Source: DATCYZ01 sp036526195 (lineage in GTDB: Bacteria; Pseudomonadota; Gammaproteobacteria; Burkholderiales; SG8-39). Taken from it: DNA of 18,591 nt. The position numbers and the translations under genes are program-made. This document shows positions 7,831 to 15,012 of this stretch, in pieces (the first letter of the stretch is position 1; each line of letters begins with the position of its first letter). The notes below the pieces were generated by a model that did no database searches, had not been told where the DNA came from, and saw only the letters and a list, made by a program, of their open reading frames with translations. The stretch covers positions 1 through 18,591 of the forward strand of contig DATCYZ010000070.1 of the NCBI GenBank assembly GCA_036526195.1, given 5' to 3'.

Positions 7831-8838
7831 ATGGCTGAAGTGTCGTTCAGGAACGTGCGCAAGAGCTACGGCGCGCAGGAGGTGATCCACGGCGTGTCCA
7901 TGGATGTCGCCGACGGCGAGTTCGTGGTGATCGTCGGGCCCTCCGGCTGCGGCAAGTCGACGCTCTTGCGCATGGTGGCGGGCCTCGAGCCGATCACTGC
8001 GGGCGAGATCGTGATCGGCGACCGGGTGGTGAACCAGCTCGAGCCCAAGGACCGCGACATCGCCATGGTGTTCCAGAACTACGCGCTTTACCCGCACATG
8101 CGCGTCTACGACAACATGGCCTACGGCTTGCGCATCCGCGGCCTGTCGAAGGAGGACATCGACACGCGGGTGAAGCGCGCCGCGGAGATCCTCGAGCTCG
8201 GCGCGCTGCTGCAGCGCCGGCCGCGCGAGCTCTCCGGCGGCCAGCGCCAGCGCGTCGCCATGGGCCGCGCCATCGTGCGCGAGCCGGCGGCCTTCCTGTT
8301 CGACGAGCCGCTGTCGAACCTGGACGCCAAGCTGCGGGTGCAGATGCGCGCCGAATTGCAGGCGCTGCACCGGCGCCTTGGCACCACCAGCCTGTTCGTC
8401 ACCCACGACCAGGTCGAGGCGATGACGCTCGCCAACCGCATGATCGTGATGAACGCCGGCCGCGCCGAGCAGATCGGCGCGCCGCTCGAGGTCTACGCCA
8501 GGCCCGCCACGGTGTTCGTCGCCGGCTTCATCGGCTCGCCCGCCATGAACCTGCTGCCCGAGGAGAAGGACGGCCGCAAGCTCTTCTTCGGCATCCGCCC
8601 GGAGCACCTGGAGCCCTGCGCAGCGTCGGATGCCAACCTGACCGTGAACATCGACCTGATCGAGCCGCTGGGCGCCGACACGCTGGTCTACGGCCATGTC
8701 GGCGGCGCCAACGGACCGCGCGTCGCCGCGCGCATGCACGCCTCGCTCGACACCCGCACCGGCGAGCTGCCGCTGCGCTACGACCCGGCGAAGGTGCACT
8801 GGTACGACGCAGGCACGGGCGCGCGCATCGAAGGATGA
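7831..8838 (+). CDS. ugpC: UgpC, ABC transporter ATPase for sn-glycerol-3-phosphate import
   Basis: Cytoplasmic ATP-hydrolysing subunit, 335 residues, slightly shorter than the 356 of E. coli UgpC. Walker A GPSGCGKST is at 36-44, the Q-loop Gln at 82, signature LSGGQ at 134-138, Walker B AFLFDE at 154-159, and the switch His at 192 (THDQ). The C-terminal regulatory OB/TOBE region (GIRPEHLEP onward) is present but short. A GAGGA ribosome site (7820-7824) sits 6 nt before the ATG. The stop overlaps the start of the next gene as ATGA. In E. coli UgpC the C-terminal domain mediates inhibition by phosphate; whether this shorter one does so is not visible. Confidence 0.94.
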   Translation: MAEVSFRNVRKSYGAQEVIHGVSMDVADGEFVVIVGPSGCGKSTLLRMVAGLEPITAGEIVIGDRVVNQLEPKDRDIAMVFQNYALYPHMRVYDNMAYGLRIRGLSKEDIDTRVKRAAEILELGALLQRRPRELSGGQRQRVAMGRAIVREPAAFLFDEPLSNLDAKLRVQMRAELQALHRRLGTTSLFVTHDQVEAMTLANRMIVMNAGRAEQIGAPLEVYARPATVFVAGFIGSPAMNLLPEEKDGRKLFFGIRPEHLEPCAASDANLTVNIDLIEPLGADTLVYGHVGGANGPRVAARMHASLDTRTGELPLRYDPAKVHWYDAGTGARIEG

Positions 8839-9314
8839 AGCCCGGGCTGCTTCGCCGGGGCATGAACTCCTGGCCGCTGTTCCTCTTCGCCGGGGTGCGG
8901 GTGCGCCACATCGCCGAGGACTGGAGCGAGGCCACCGCCGAGATGCGCCTCGGGCGGCTGAACCGCAACTACGTGGGCACCCACTTCGGCGGCAGCCTGT
9001 ACGCCATGACCGATCCCTTCTACGCGATCCTGCTCATGCACCGGCTCGGCGAGCGCTACCTGGTCTGGGACCAGTCTGCGAGCATCGACTACGTCGCCCC
9101 GGGGCGCGGCACTGTGCGCGCGCACTTCGTGCTGCCCGCGGCGCGCGTCGCCGAGATCGAGGCCGCCGCCGCCGGCGGCGAGAAAGTGCTGCCGCGCTTC
9201 GACGTCGACGTGGTGCATGCCGCGGACGCGAGCCTGGTGGCGCGCGTGCGGCGCACGCTCTACGTGCGCCTGAAGCCGCGCCACCGACCGGCGGACGCAA
9301 AGGCGGCCGCATGA
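8835..9314 (+). CDS. DUF4442 hot-dog-fold thioesterase-like protein
   Basis: A 159-residue protein of the DUF4442 / PaaI-like hot-dog superfamily, whose characterised relatives hydrolyse acyl-CoA thioesters. Family signs are the start WPLFLFAGVRVRHI, the central NYVGTHFGGSLYAMTDP (residues 45-61), where hot-dog active sites lie, and the strand WDQSASIDYVAPGRGTV (78-94). There is no signal peptide, so it is cytosolic. It overlaps ugpC by 4 nt (ATGA) and ugpQ by 4 nt (ATGA), so it is translated in line with both. That position suggests a role in handling acyl groups when phospholipid breakdown products are taken up. The actual substrate is unknown, and the thioesterase activity is inferred from fold only. 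Confidence 0.85.
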   Translation: MKPGLLRRGMNSWPLFLFAGVRVRHIAEDWSEATAEMRLGRLNRNYVGTHFGGSLYAMTDPFYAILLMHRLGERYLVWDQSASIDYVAPGRGTVRAHFVLPAARVAEIEAAAAGGEKVLPRFDVDVVHAADASLVARVRRTLYVRLKPRHRPADAKAAA

Positions 9315-10096
9315 GCTGGCGCTACCCGAGGATCGTCGCCCACCGCGGCGGCGGCAAGCTCGCCCCGGAGAACACCCTGGGCGCGATCCGTCTTGGCGCC
9401 GAGATGGGGTTTCGCGGCGTCGAGTTCGACGTCATGCTGGCCGGCGACGGCACGCCGGTGCTGATCCACGACGAGACGCTGGAGCGCACCACCGGCGTGC
9501 CGGGCCACGTCGCGCGCACGCCCTACGGCAAGCTCGCGGGACTGGACGCCGGCAAGTGGCGCGGGCGCAAGTGGCGCGGCGAGCGCATCCCGACCCTCGA
9601 GCAGGCCGGCCAGCTGTGCCGCGACCTGCACCTGTGGGCCAACGTCGAGATCAAGCCGGCGCGCGGCCACGAGCGCGAGACCGGCACCGCGGTGGCGCTC
9701 GCGGCGCGCGAACTCTGGCGCGACGTGCCGCTCGCTCCGATCCTGTCCTCGTTCTCGGTCGAGGCGCTGATCGCGGCCAAGCGCGCGGCGCCCGAACTGC
9801 CGCGCGGCTACCTCGTCGGGCGCATCCCGAAGAACTGGCGCGAGACCATGGGGGCGCTCGGCTGCGTCGCGCTGCACTGCAACCACCGCGCGCTGACGAA
9901 ACCGCTCGCCGAGGACATCCACGCTGCCGGCTACGCGGTGCTGTGCTGGACGGTGAACGACCGGCGCGTGGCGCGCAAGCTGCTTGGCTGGGGGGTGGAC
10001 TGCCTAGTGACCGACGCCCTCAAGCGCATCGACCCGGCCTTCGGGCAACAGCTGCTTACAAAGCCGCGACGACTGTTACGCGCCTTCCTGCGTTAA
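9311..10096 (+). CDS. ugpQ: UgpQ, cytosolic glycerophosphodiester phosphodiesterase
   Basis: Hydrolyses glycerophosphodiesters such as glycerophosphocholine to sn-glycerol-3-phosphate and the free alcohol. It has 261 residues (247 in E. coli UgpQ). The GDPD motifs are visible: HRGGGKLAPENT with His11, Arg12 and Glu20; GVEFDVMLAGDG with Glu38 and Asp40; LIHDETLERTT with catalytic-type His53; EIKP with Glu113 and Lys115; and CWTVND near the C-terminus. There is no signal peptide, which separates it from periplasmic GlpQ and fits action on diesters imported by UgpBAEC. The start at 9311 overlaps the upstream stop as ATGA, so earlier in-frame ATGs, which lie inside other genes, are excluded. A basic tail (KPRRLLRAFLR) closes the protein. 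Confidence 0.94.
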   Translation: MSWRYPRIVAHRGGGKLAPENTLGAIRLGAEMGFRGVEFDVMLAGDGTPVLIHDETLERTTGVPGHVARTPYGKLAGLDAGKWRGRKWRGERIPTLEQAGQLCRDLHLWANVEIKPARGHERETGTAVALAARELWRDVPLAPILSSFSVEALIAAKRAAPELPRGYLVGRIPKNWRETMGALGCVALHCNHRALTKPLAEDIHAAGYAVLCWTVNDRRVARKLLGWGVDCLVTDALKRIDPAFGQQLLTKPRRLLRAFLR

Positions 10097-10103
10097 TGGC
10101 TTG

Positions 10104-10118
10104 CGTGGAACGTCCACG
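10104..10118. repeat. Short inverted repeat between ugpQ and the small secreted protein gene
   Basis: CGTGGA (10104-10109) and TCCACG (10113-10118) form a 6-bp stem around ACG, 8 nt after the ugpQ stop and about 25 nt before the next start. It could be a weak transcriptional or regulatory hairpin. There is no T tract. Confidence 0.3.
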
Positions 10119-10143
10119 ACACCAACCAGAGGGAGCAGGCGCC

Positions 10144-10473
10144 ATGAAAATCGTGAAATCCGTCACAGTGATCGCGTTCACCCTTGCCGTCGCGCTGCCC
10201 GCGTCGGCGCAGACCCCCAGCACGCCGCGCATCGACCAGCGGCAGGCGAACCAGCAACAACGCATCGACCAGGGCGTGGCCTCGGGTTCGCTCACGCAGA
10301 AAGAGGCGGCGCGGCTGCAGCGCGGCCAGGCGAAGGTGCAGAAAATGGAAGACAAGGCCGTGGCCGACGGCAGGGTGACGCCGAAGGAAGCGCGCCGCAT
10401 CGAGCACGCCCAGGACAAGCAGAGCCAGCGCATCGCGCGCCAGAAGCACGACCGCCAGCACGCGAGGAAGTAG
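10144..10473 (+). CDS. Small secreted protein with two internal repeats, function unknown
   Basis: A 109-residue protein with a clear signal peptide (MKIVKSVTVIAFTLAVALPASA, cleavage near residue 22). The mature part is hydrophilic, helical-looking and rich in Gln, Arg, Lys and Ala. Two related units sit 28 residues apart: GVASGSLTQKEAARL (44-58) and AVADGRVTPKEARRI (72-86), each with Gly-x-hydrophobic-Thr-x-Lys-Glu-Ala. These look like degenerate EF-hand-type helix-loop-helix units but lack most calcium-binding acidic residues. AGGGAG at about 10129-10134 is the ribosome site. It follows ugpQ by 47 nt in the same direction and could be cotranscribed. I recognise the general type, small exported proteobacterial proteins with this repeat, but no function. 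Periplasmic localisation is inferred from the signal peptide. Confidence 0.82.
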   Translation: MKIVKSVTVIAFTLAVALPASAQTPSTPRIDQRQANQQQRIDQGVASGSLTQKEAARLQRGQAKVQKMEDKAVADGRVTPKEARRIEHAQDKQSQRIARQKHDRQHARK

Positions 10474-10485
10474 CGCGACGCGACG

Positions 10486-10502
10486 GCCGGCTGTCCGCCG
10501 GC
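10486..10502. terminator. GC hairpin in the convergent intergenic region
   Basis: GCCGGC at 10486-10491 and 10497-10502 can pair around TGTCC, between the stops of the convergent secreted-protein and NTF2-like genes (32-nt gap). It is symmetric, so it could act on transcripts from both sides. With no T tract on either strand, its function as a terminator is tentative. Confidence 0.35.
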
Positions 10503-10505
10503 GCC

Positions 10506-10943
10506 TCAGCCCCCCGCGGAAAGGCGGCGCCGCAGCCAGCGCATCAGGCCGCCGAGTACGGGGAACTTCTCGTACAGTTCCCCGGCCGCGTCCCAGTGGT
10601 CGTGGTGGCGCGCCACCTTGCCGCGCGCGTTGAACTCCAGGTGGGTCATGCCGCGCACCTCGAACGCGCGCCCGCGCAGGGTGCAGCGGAACGTCCAGGC
10701 GAGGAAGGCTTCGTTGCCCTGTGCCGCGCGCGAAGTGACCTCGAAACGCGGCGTGCCGGTCGCCTCGAACATGTGGACGAAGATGTGCCGGATCGCCTCG
10801 CGCCCGGTGACCTCGTTGAACGGGTCCCTGAACCAGGCGTTCGCGGCGTAGTGGCGGCCGATGTCGGCGAGCGTCGCCGGGGCGAGCGTTTCGTACCAGG
10901 CGACCAGCGCGTCAAGCCGCAAGTCGTTCGATGTCGTCGGCAT
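10506..10943 (-). CDS. NTF2/SnoaL-like fold protein
   Basis: A 145-residue protein of the nuclear-transport-factor-2 / SnoaL-like superfamily, which includes small-molecule isomerases, cyclases and non-enzymatic binding proteins. Visible signs are the opening helix LDALVAWYETLAPATLADI, YAANAWFRDPFNEVTGREAIRHIF (residues about 33-56), RGMTHLEFNARGKVARHHDHWD (97-118) and a basic C-terminal helix LMRWLRRRL. The FRDPF and HHDHWD positions line the usual NTF2-like pocket. It is the last gene of the minus-strand cluster, and its start overlaps the end of the cyclase gene by 32 nt. The substrate is unknown. Proteins of this type recur next to FAD-oxidoreductase/DUF1365/CFA-like clusters as far as I recall, suggesting a role in the same lipid pathway. 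Confidence 0.85.
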   Translation of the reverse strand: MPTTSNDLRLDALVAWYETLAPATLADIGRHYAANAWFRDPFNEVTGREAIRHIFVHMFEATGTPRFEVTSRAAQGNEAFLAWTFRCTLRGRAFEVRGMTHLEFNARGKVARHHDHWDAAGELYEKFPVLGGLMRWLRRRLSAGG

Positions 10944-12469
10944 GGCCGCGCACCTCGTAGATGGAAACCGGATCGGCGCAGCCGCGCAGGCGCTTCTCGC
11001 CGAGCACGCGCAGCGCGAAGCGGCGCGTCGCCGCGCCGCAGGCCTGCACCGTGGCGCCGCTGGCGAGCAGCGTCGTGCCGCATTCCTTGTTCATCTGCTC
11101 CAGGCGCATGGCCACGTTCACCGCGCCGCCGAACATGGCGTAGTTCATGCGTCGCGCGCTGCCGATCGCCCCAGCGGCGACGACCCCGGTGTGCACGCCG
11201 ATGCGCGTGCGCATCGTCTCGCCGCCGGGAAAGCGCGCCGCGCGCAGGCGCGCCTGGATCTCGAGCGCCGCCTCCAGCGCGGCCGCGGCGTGGTCCGGGC
11301 AGTCGTCGGCGAAGTTGAACGAGGCGTGCACCGCGTCGCCGATGAAGGAGTGGATGATGCCGCCGCGGCGCCGCAGCGCGCCGTCGATCAGCGCGAAGTA
11401 CTGCTCGAGGAGTGCGATCAGCGCGCGCGGTTCAAGGCGTTCGGTGAGCGGCGTGAAGCCCTCCAGGTCGGTGAACACGATGCTCGTTTCGCGCAATTCA
11501 GCGTGGTCGCGGTCTGACGGCTCGCCGAGCGCGCCTTCGAGGATGCGCGTGGCGATCTCGGGGCTCAGGTAGCGGCCGAACTCGCGGCGGATGATCTCGC
11601 GCTCGCGCAGGCCCTGCGCCATGCGGTTGAAGTGCAGCGTCAGCCGGCCGAACTCGTCGTCGCCCGCCACCGGCGCCGGGCGGTCGTAGACGCCGAGTGC
11701 GATGCGCCCGACCGCCTGCCCGAGGTCCGCCAGCGGCGCACGCACCTGCCGCGCGGCGTAGACCGCCGCCACGCTGCCGGCGGCGAGGGTGGCGAGCAGG
11801 TCGAGCAGCACGAGCTTGTCCGTGCCAAGTCCCTGCGCCGCGCGCACCGCCTCGAACACCGTGAGGTCCAGCGCCAGCACCATCGGTGGCATCACCGCCA
11901 GCATGGCGAGCGCGAGGTGCAGCCGCGGCACCAGCCGGCCGGGCAGGTCGGCCTCCGCGGGCGCGCTGCGCGCCGCAAGGCGTACGCGCGCGGCGCGCGC
12001 CACGGCGTCCGCGCCGGCCGCGGCGAAGAGCGCGAAGTAGGCCGCGTAGACGAAGGCGTACCAGACGAGGGCGGATGCCACGAGCGGGTCGGGCAGGGAC
12101 GCGAGCTGCGCGGGATCGGCAACGTACATGCCACCGGCGAAGCTCCACACGGCGTAGGCAAAGCCGAGCACGAAGACCGCGACGGCCGACAGGCGCGGCA
12201 GGCGGTTCAGCCGCCGCCAGGCCGCCTCGACCGCGCGCTCGAGGGGCGCGGCGGATCGGCGCGAACAGCTGCCAGCCAAGCGCCATGGCCGCGAGGCCGA
12301 ACAGCGCCACCTGCAGGGCGTAGACGCCAAGCGGCGCGCCGAGGCGTCCGCCGGCCAGCGCGTAGGCCGCGGTGAAGCCGAGGTCGACCGCCGCCACGCT
12401 GCCGATCGCGAGCGCGCAGCGCCAGGCGAGGGCGCGCGGCGAGACGGCGGATGCGGGCGCGGCGCTCAT
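10912..12469 (-). CDS. Membrane-bound class III nucleotidyl cyclase, reading frame broken by one base
   Basis: Makes a cyclic nucleotide from NTP at the inner membrane. The gene starts at the ATG at 12469 (ATGA overlap with the SDR stop) and reads 75 residues (MSAAPASAVS to APIRRA). It then needs a one-base skip in the GGGG at 12243-12246 to continue as LERAVEAAWRRLN and so on to the stop at 10912. Corrected, it encodes 518 residues. There are about six hydrophobic segments (residues about 15-70, 93-155 and 180-240), a HAMP-like linker (about 240-290, DDEFGRLTLHFNRM), and a catalytic domain (about 327-476). Metal aspartates Asp334 (FTDLEGF) and Asp378 (FIGDAV) and the transition-state Asn451 and Arg455 (AVNVAMR) are present. 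The purine-specifying positions are Ser374 and Gly448, not the Lys and Asp usual in adenylate cyclases, so cAMP versus cGMP cannot be assigned. The frame break may be a sequencing or assembly error in a homopolymer or a true mutation. Confidence 0.85.
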
Positions 12470-13227
12470 CGACCGGTGAGCGCCCGCACCAGGCGCAGGC
12501 GCAGCGCCCGCGGCAGCAGGCCGATCGCCTTCACCGCCAGCGTGAACCGCTTCGGGAAGTGGGTTTCGAAGTCGCCGCGCTCGAGCCCGCGCACCATCTC
12601 GCGCGCCGCGTCCCCGGCGCCGATCAGCGCGGGCATCGGGAAGCTGTTCCGCGCGGTGAGCGGCGTGTCGACGAAGCCCGGGGTCACCACGCTCACGCCG
12701 ATGCCGCGCGCGCGCAGGTCGAGCCAGAGCGATTCGGCGAGGTTGATCAGGGCCGCCTTGCTCGCGCCGTAGGCGAGGCTGTTGGGCAGGCCGCCGTAGC
12801 CGGCGACGCTGGAGACGATTGACACCTGCGCGCCGCGCGCCATCTGCGGCAGCGCCGCGGCGAGCAGGTTGAACACGCTCGTCAGGTTGAGCTCGATGAT
12901 CGCGCGCACCGCCTCGAGGTCCATCGAGGACGGGCGCATCTCGCGATAGGTGCCGGCCAGGTGAATCACCAGGTCGAGGCTGCCCCACTCGGACCCCAGC
13001 CGCGCCGCGGTCGCCGCGGTGGCGCGCGCGTCGGTCACGTCCAGGGGCTCGATGCGCGCGCGCCCGCCGAAGCGCGACTCGAGCACATCCGCCGAGCGCG
13101 CCGAGACGGCCACGCGCGCGCCGCGCGCCACGAGCGCCTCGGCCAGCGCGGCGCCGATGCCGCTGGAGGCGCCGACCAGCCACACGCGTCGGCCGCGCCA
13201 GTCCTCGATCGGGGGGTTGAGCGCCAT
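12466..13227 (-). CDS. Short-chain dehydrogenase/reductase (SDR)
   Basis: NAD(P)-dependent oxidoreductase, 253 residues, the classical SDR length. The cofactor motif GASSGIG is at 19-25, the DVTD adenine-ring segment at 63-66, a variant HLAG (usually NNAG) at 89-92, Asn114 in ELNLTSVFN, catalytic Ser140 (SIVSSVAG), and Tyr153 and Lys157 in YGASKAA. The PGFVDTPLT motif follows the active site as in typical SDRs that act on hydroxy or keto substrates. The start at 13227 overlaps the DUF3833 stop by one base (TGATG), and the stop overlaps the cyclase start as ATGA. The reading frame continues upstream to 13707, but that part is the shadow of the DUF3833 gene. Its place in the lipid cluster suggests a fatty-acyl or lipid-derived carbonyl substrate; this is inference. 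Confidence 0.93.
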   Translation of the reverse strand: MALNPPIEDWRGRRVWLVGASSGIGAALAEALVARGARVAVSARSADVLESRFGGRARIEPLDVTDARATAATAARLGSEWGSLDLVIHLAGTYREMRPSSMDLEAVRAIIELNLTSVFNLLAAALPQMARGAQVSIVSSVAGYGGLPNSLAYGASKAALINLAESLWLDLRARGIGVSVVTPGFVDTPLTARNSFPMPALIGAGDAAREMVRGLERGDFETHFPKRFTLAVKAIGLLPRALRLRLVRALTGR

Positions 13228-13757
13228 CAGCCGCGCCTGCGGAACGCGAGGAACAGCTCGCCCAGCCGCAGGCCGAACTTCGACATGACCGAGCGGTTCA
13301 GCATCACGGCGTCGTCCTGCAGGTACATCCAGTCGTCGAAGTCCACGTGCCAAGTGCGTCCGTCGACCTCGAGCGCGAGCACGTAGCGCCATTGCAGTGC
13401 GTTGCCGGCGACCACGCCGTCGGCCGCGCCGACGACGTCCGCGGCGGTGCCGGTGAAGCGCGTGTCGCCCGCGCGGCGGATGGTCCAGACCCGCGTCTGC
13501 GTCATCCCGTCGGAATAGGTGAAGGCCTCGTCGAGCACCAGCGTGTCGCCCGAAACCGTGCCGCGGATCACCACCGTGAAGCGCTTCACCACCTTGCCGG
13601 CGCGGTCGGTGAACACGCCCCAGCCGTCGGTGGTGCCCTCGAAGTAGCGGAACAGGTCGAGCGCGGGCTTCTCGTTGCGGTAGGCCGCCGGCTCGACACC
13701 GGCGCAACCGGCCAGCAGGAAGATCGACAGGAACAGCACGGCGAGGACTCTAGGCAT
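13227..13757 (-). CDS. DUF3833 family lipoprotein
   Basis: A 176-residue predicted lipoprotein. The signal peptide ends in a good lipobox, LLAGC, with the lipidated cysteine at residue 18 and Ala at +2, which predicts outer-membrane sorting in Gram-negative bacteria. The mature part begins with the DUF3833 hallmark ALDLFRYFEGTTDGWGVFTDR (given here in outline: LDLF.YFEG....WG.F.DR, about 33-52). It goes on with beta-rich, lipocalin-like strands (RRAGDTRFTGTAADVVG, about 96-112) and WHVDFDDWMYLQDDAVMLNRS (about 139-159). The function of DUF3833 is unknown; a lipid-carrying role is a reasonable guess from fold and context. The start at 13757 overlaps the MFS stop by 8 nt. The gene is overlapped at its own stop by the SDR start. 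Confidence 0.9.
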   Translation of the reverse strand: MPRVLAVLFLSIFLLAGCAGVEPAAYRNEKPALDLFRYFEGTTDGWGVFTDRAGKVVKRFTVVIRGTVSGDTLVLDEAFTYSDGMTQTRVWTIRRAGDTRFTGTAADVVGAADGVVAGNALQWRYVLALEVDGRTWHVDFDDWMYLQDDAVMLNRSVMSKFGLRLGELFLAFRRRG

Positions 13758-15012
13758 GGCGAAGCTCCGAGGGACGCGCGCCCCCGCGCCAGAGCAGGCC
13801 GGCGGCGGCGAGCTTGAGCGCACAGGGCAGAAGGCAGTAGGCGAAGTACAGCGGCTGCACGCTGCCCGCATCGCCCGGCCGGTAGCCAAGCCAGGCGAGC
13901 AGAGGCAGGGCGAGGCCGGCGGCGAGCGCGAGGTTCGCCTTGGTGGCGAAGCTCCACAGGCCCATGTAGGCGCCCGCGCGCGCCTCGTCGCCGCGCGCGC
14001 GAATCGCGTCGGCGAGCAGGGCCGGGGGCAGCGCGAGGTCGGCGCCGAGCGCGAGGCCGGAGAGCAGGCACACGGCGAGGAAGCCGCCGCGGTCCCCCGG
14101 CCCGAGCGCGAAGGCGAGGGCGAAGGCCGCCACGGCGGCGAGCATCGAGGCGATCCACGCCTCGCGCTTGCCGTGGCGCTGCGCGAGGCGGAGCCACAGC
14201 GGCAGGCTGGCGGCGCCGGCAACGAAGTAGGCCGCGAGGAACAGGCCGGCCTGCGCCGGCAGGCCGAGCGCATCGCTGACGAAGAACAGCACCAGGGTGG
14301 CGGGCAGGGCGGAGGCGATGCCGTTCAGGATGAACACCGCGAAGAGCGGGCCGAAGGCCGGGTTGTCGAACGGCGCGACGAGCGCGCGCCAGCGCACCGG
14401 GGTCGCCGCCGGGCGCGCGAGCGGCGCAGGCGCGAAGCCCACGGTGAGCGCGGCGCAGCCGAGGGCGATGGCCGCGGCGATCAGGCTGTAACGCGCGAGT
14501 CCCTCGTCCAGGCCGGCGGCGAGCGCGCCGGGCAGCACGCTCGCGACCACCACGCCGGCAAGCCCGAAGCCCTCGCGGCTGGCCGCCACGCGGGTGCGCT
14601 CGTGCGGCGTTTCGCCGAGCAGCGCGCCCCAGGCGGTGTAGGCGATGGTGGCGAGGCTGAAGCCCAGGTACACCGGGACGAGCGCGAGCGCGAGCCAGAG
14701 CCACAGCGACACGCCCGCGCGCGGCGGGTGGAAGACCGCCACCAGGCCCGCCGCCAGCAGCGCCGTGCCGGCGAAGGCGAGCAGGCGCGGGCGCTGCAGC
14801 CGGTCGGCGAGCGCGCCGAGCAGCGGGTCGATGAACGCATCGGCAAGGCGCGCGCCGAGCAGCACCGCGCCCAGCAGCGCTAGGTTCATGCCGAGCAGCG
14901 CGCCGTAGAGGTTCGGCAGGTGGACGTAGACCGGCAAGGCCGCCCCGGCGAGCGGCAGGCCGAGCAGGCCGTAGGCGGCAAGCGCCCGGCGCTCGAGCGG
15001 TGCCGCGCTCAC
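13750..15012 (-). CDS. MFS transporter of the GPH (glycoside-pentoside-hexuronide) type
   Basis: Inner-membrane secondary transporter, 420 residues with about twelve hydrophobic segments from residue 10 to about 410. The N-terminal LADAFIDPLLGALADRLQ (56-73) is the signature of the GPH/MelB branch of MFS_2, with the aspartates that bind cation in sugar symporters, and AYTAWGALLGETPHERTR follows helix 4. Despite the family name a sugar substrate is doubtful here. The gene lies inside a lipid-modification cluster, and MFS_2 members also move lipids (the eukaryotic MFSD2A branch), so a lipid or headgroup substrate is conceivable. The start overlaps the chalcone-isomerase-like stop as ATGA, and the stop overlaps the DUF3833 start by 8 nt. 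Confidence 0.92.
   Translation of the reverse strand: MSAAPLERRALAAYGLLGLPLAGAALPVYVHLPNLYGALLGMNLALLGAVLLGARLADAFIDPLLGALADRLQRPRLLAFAGTALLAAGLVAVFHPPRAGVSLWLWLALALVPVYLGFSLATIAYTAWGALLGETPHERTRVAASREGFGLAGVVVASVLPGALAAGLDEGLARYSLIAAAIALGCAALTVGFAPAPLARPAATPVRWRALVAPFDNPAFGPLFAVFILNGIASALPATLVLFFVSDALGLPAQAGLFLAAYFVAGAASLPLWLRLAQRHGKREAWIASMLAAVAAFALAFALGPGDRGGFLAVCLLSGLALGADLALPPALLADAIRARGDEARAGAYMGLWSFATKANLALAAGLALPLLAWLGYRPGDAGSVQPLYFAYCLLPCALKLAAAGLLWRGGARPSELRHA

Noticed and set aside
11498..13183. 561-codon minus-strand frame spanning SDR and cyclase
   Set aside because: Only its residues from MSAAPASAVS to APIRRA are real, being the N-terminus of the cyclase before the frame break; the rest is shadow sequence.
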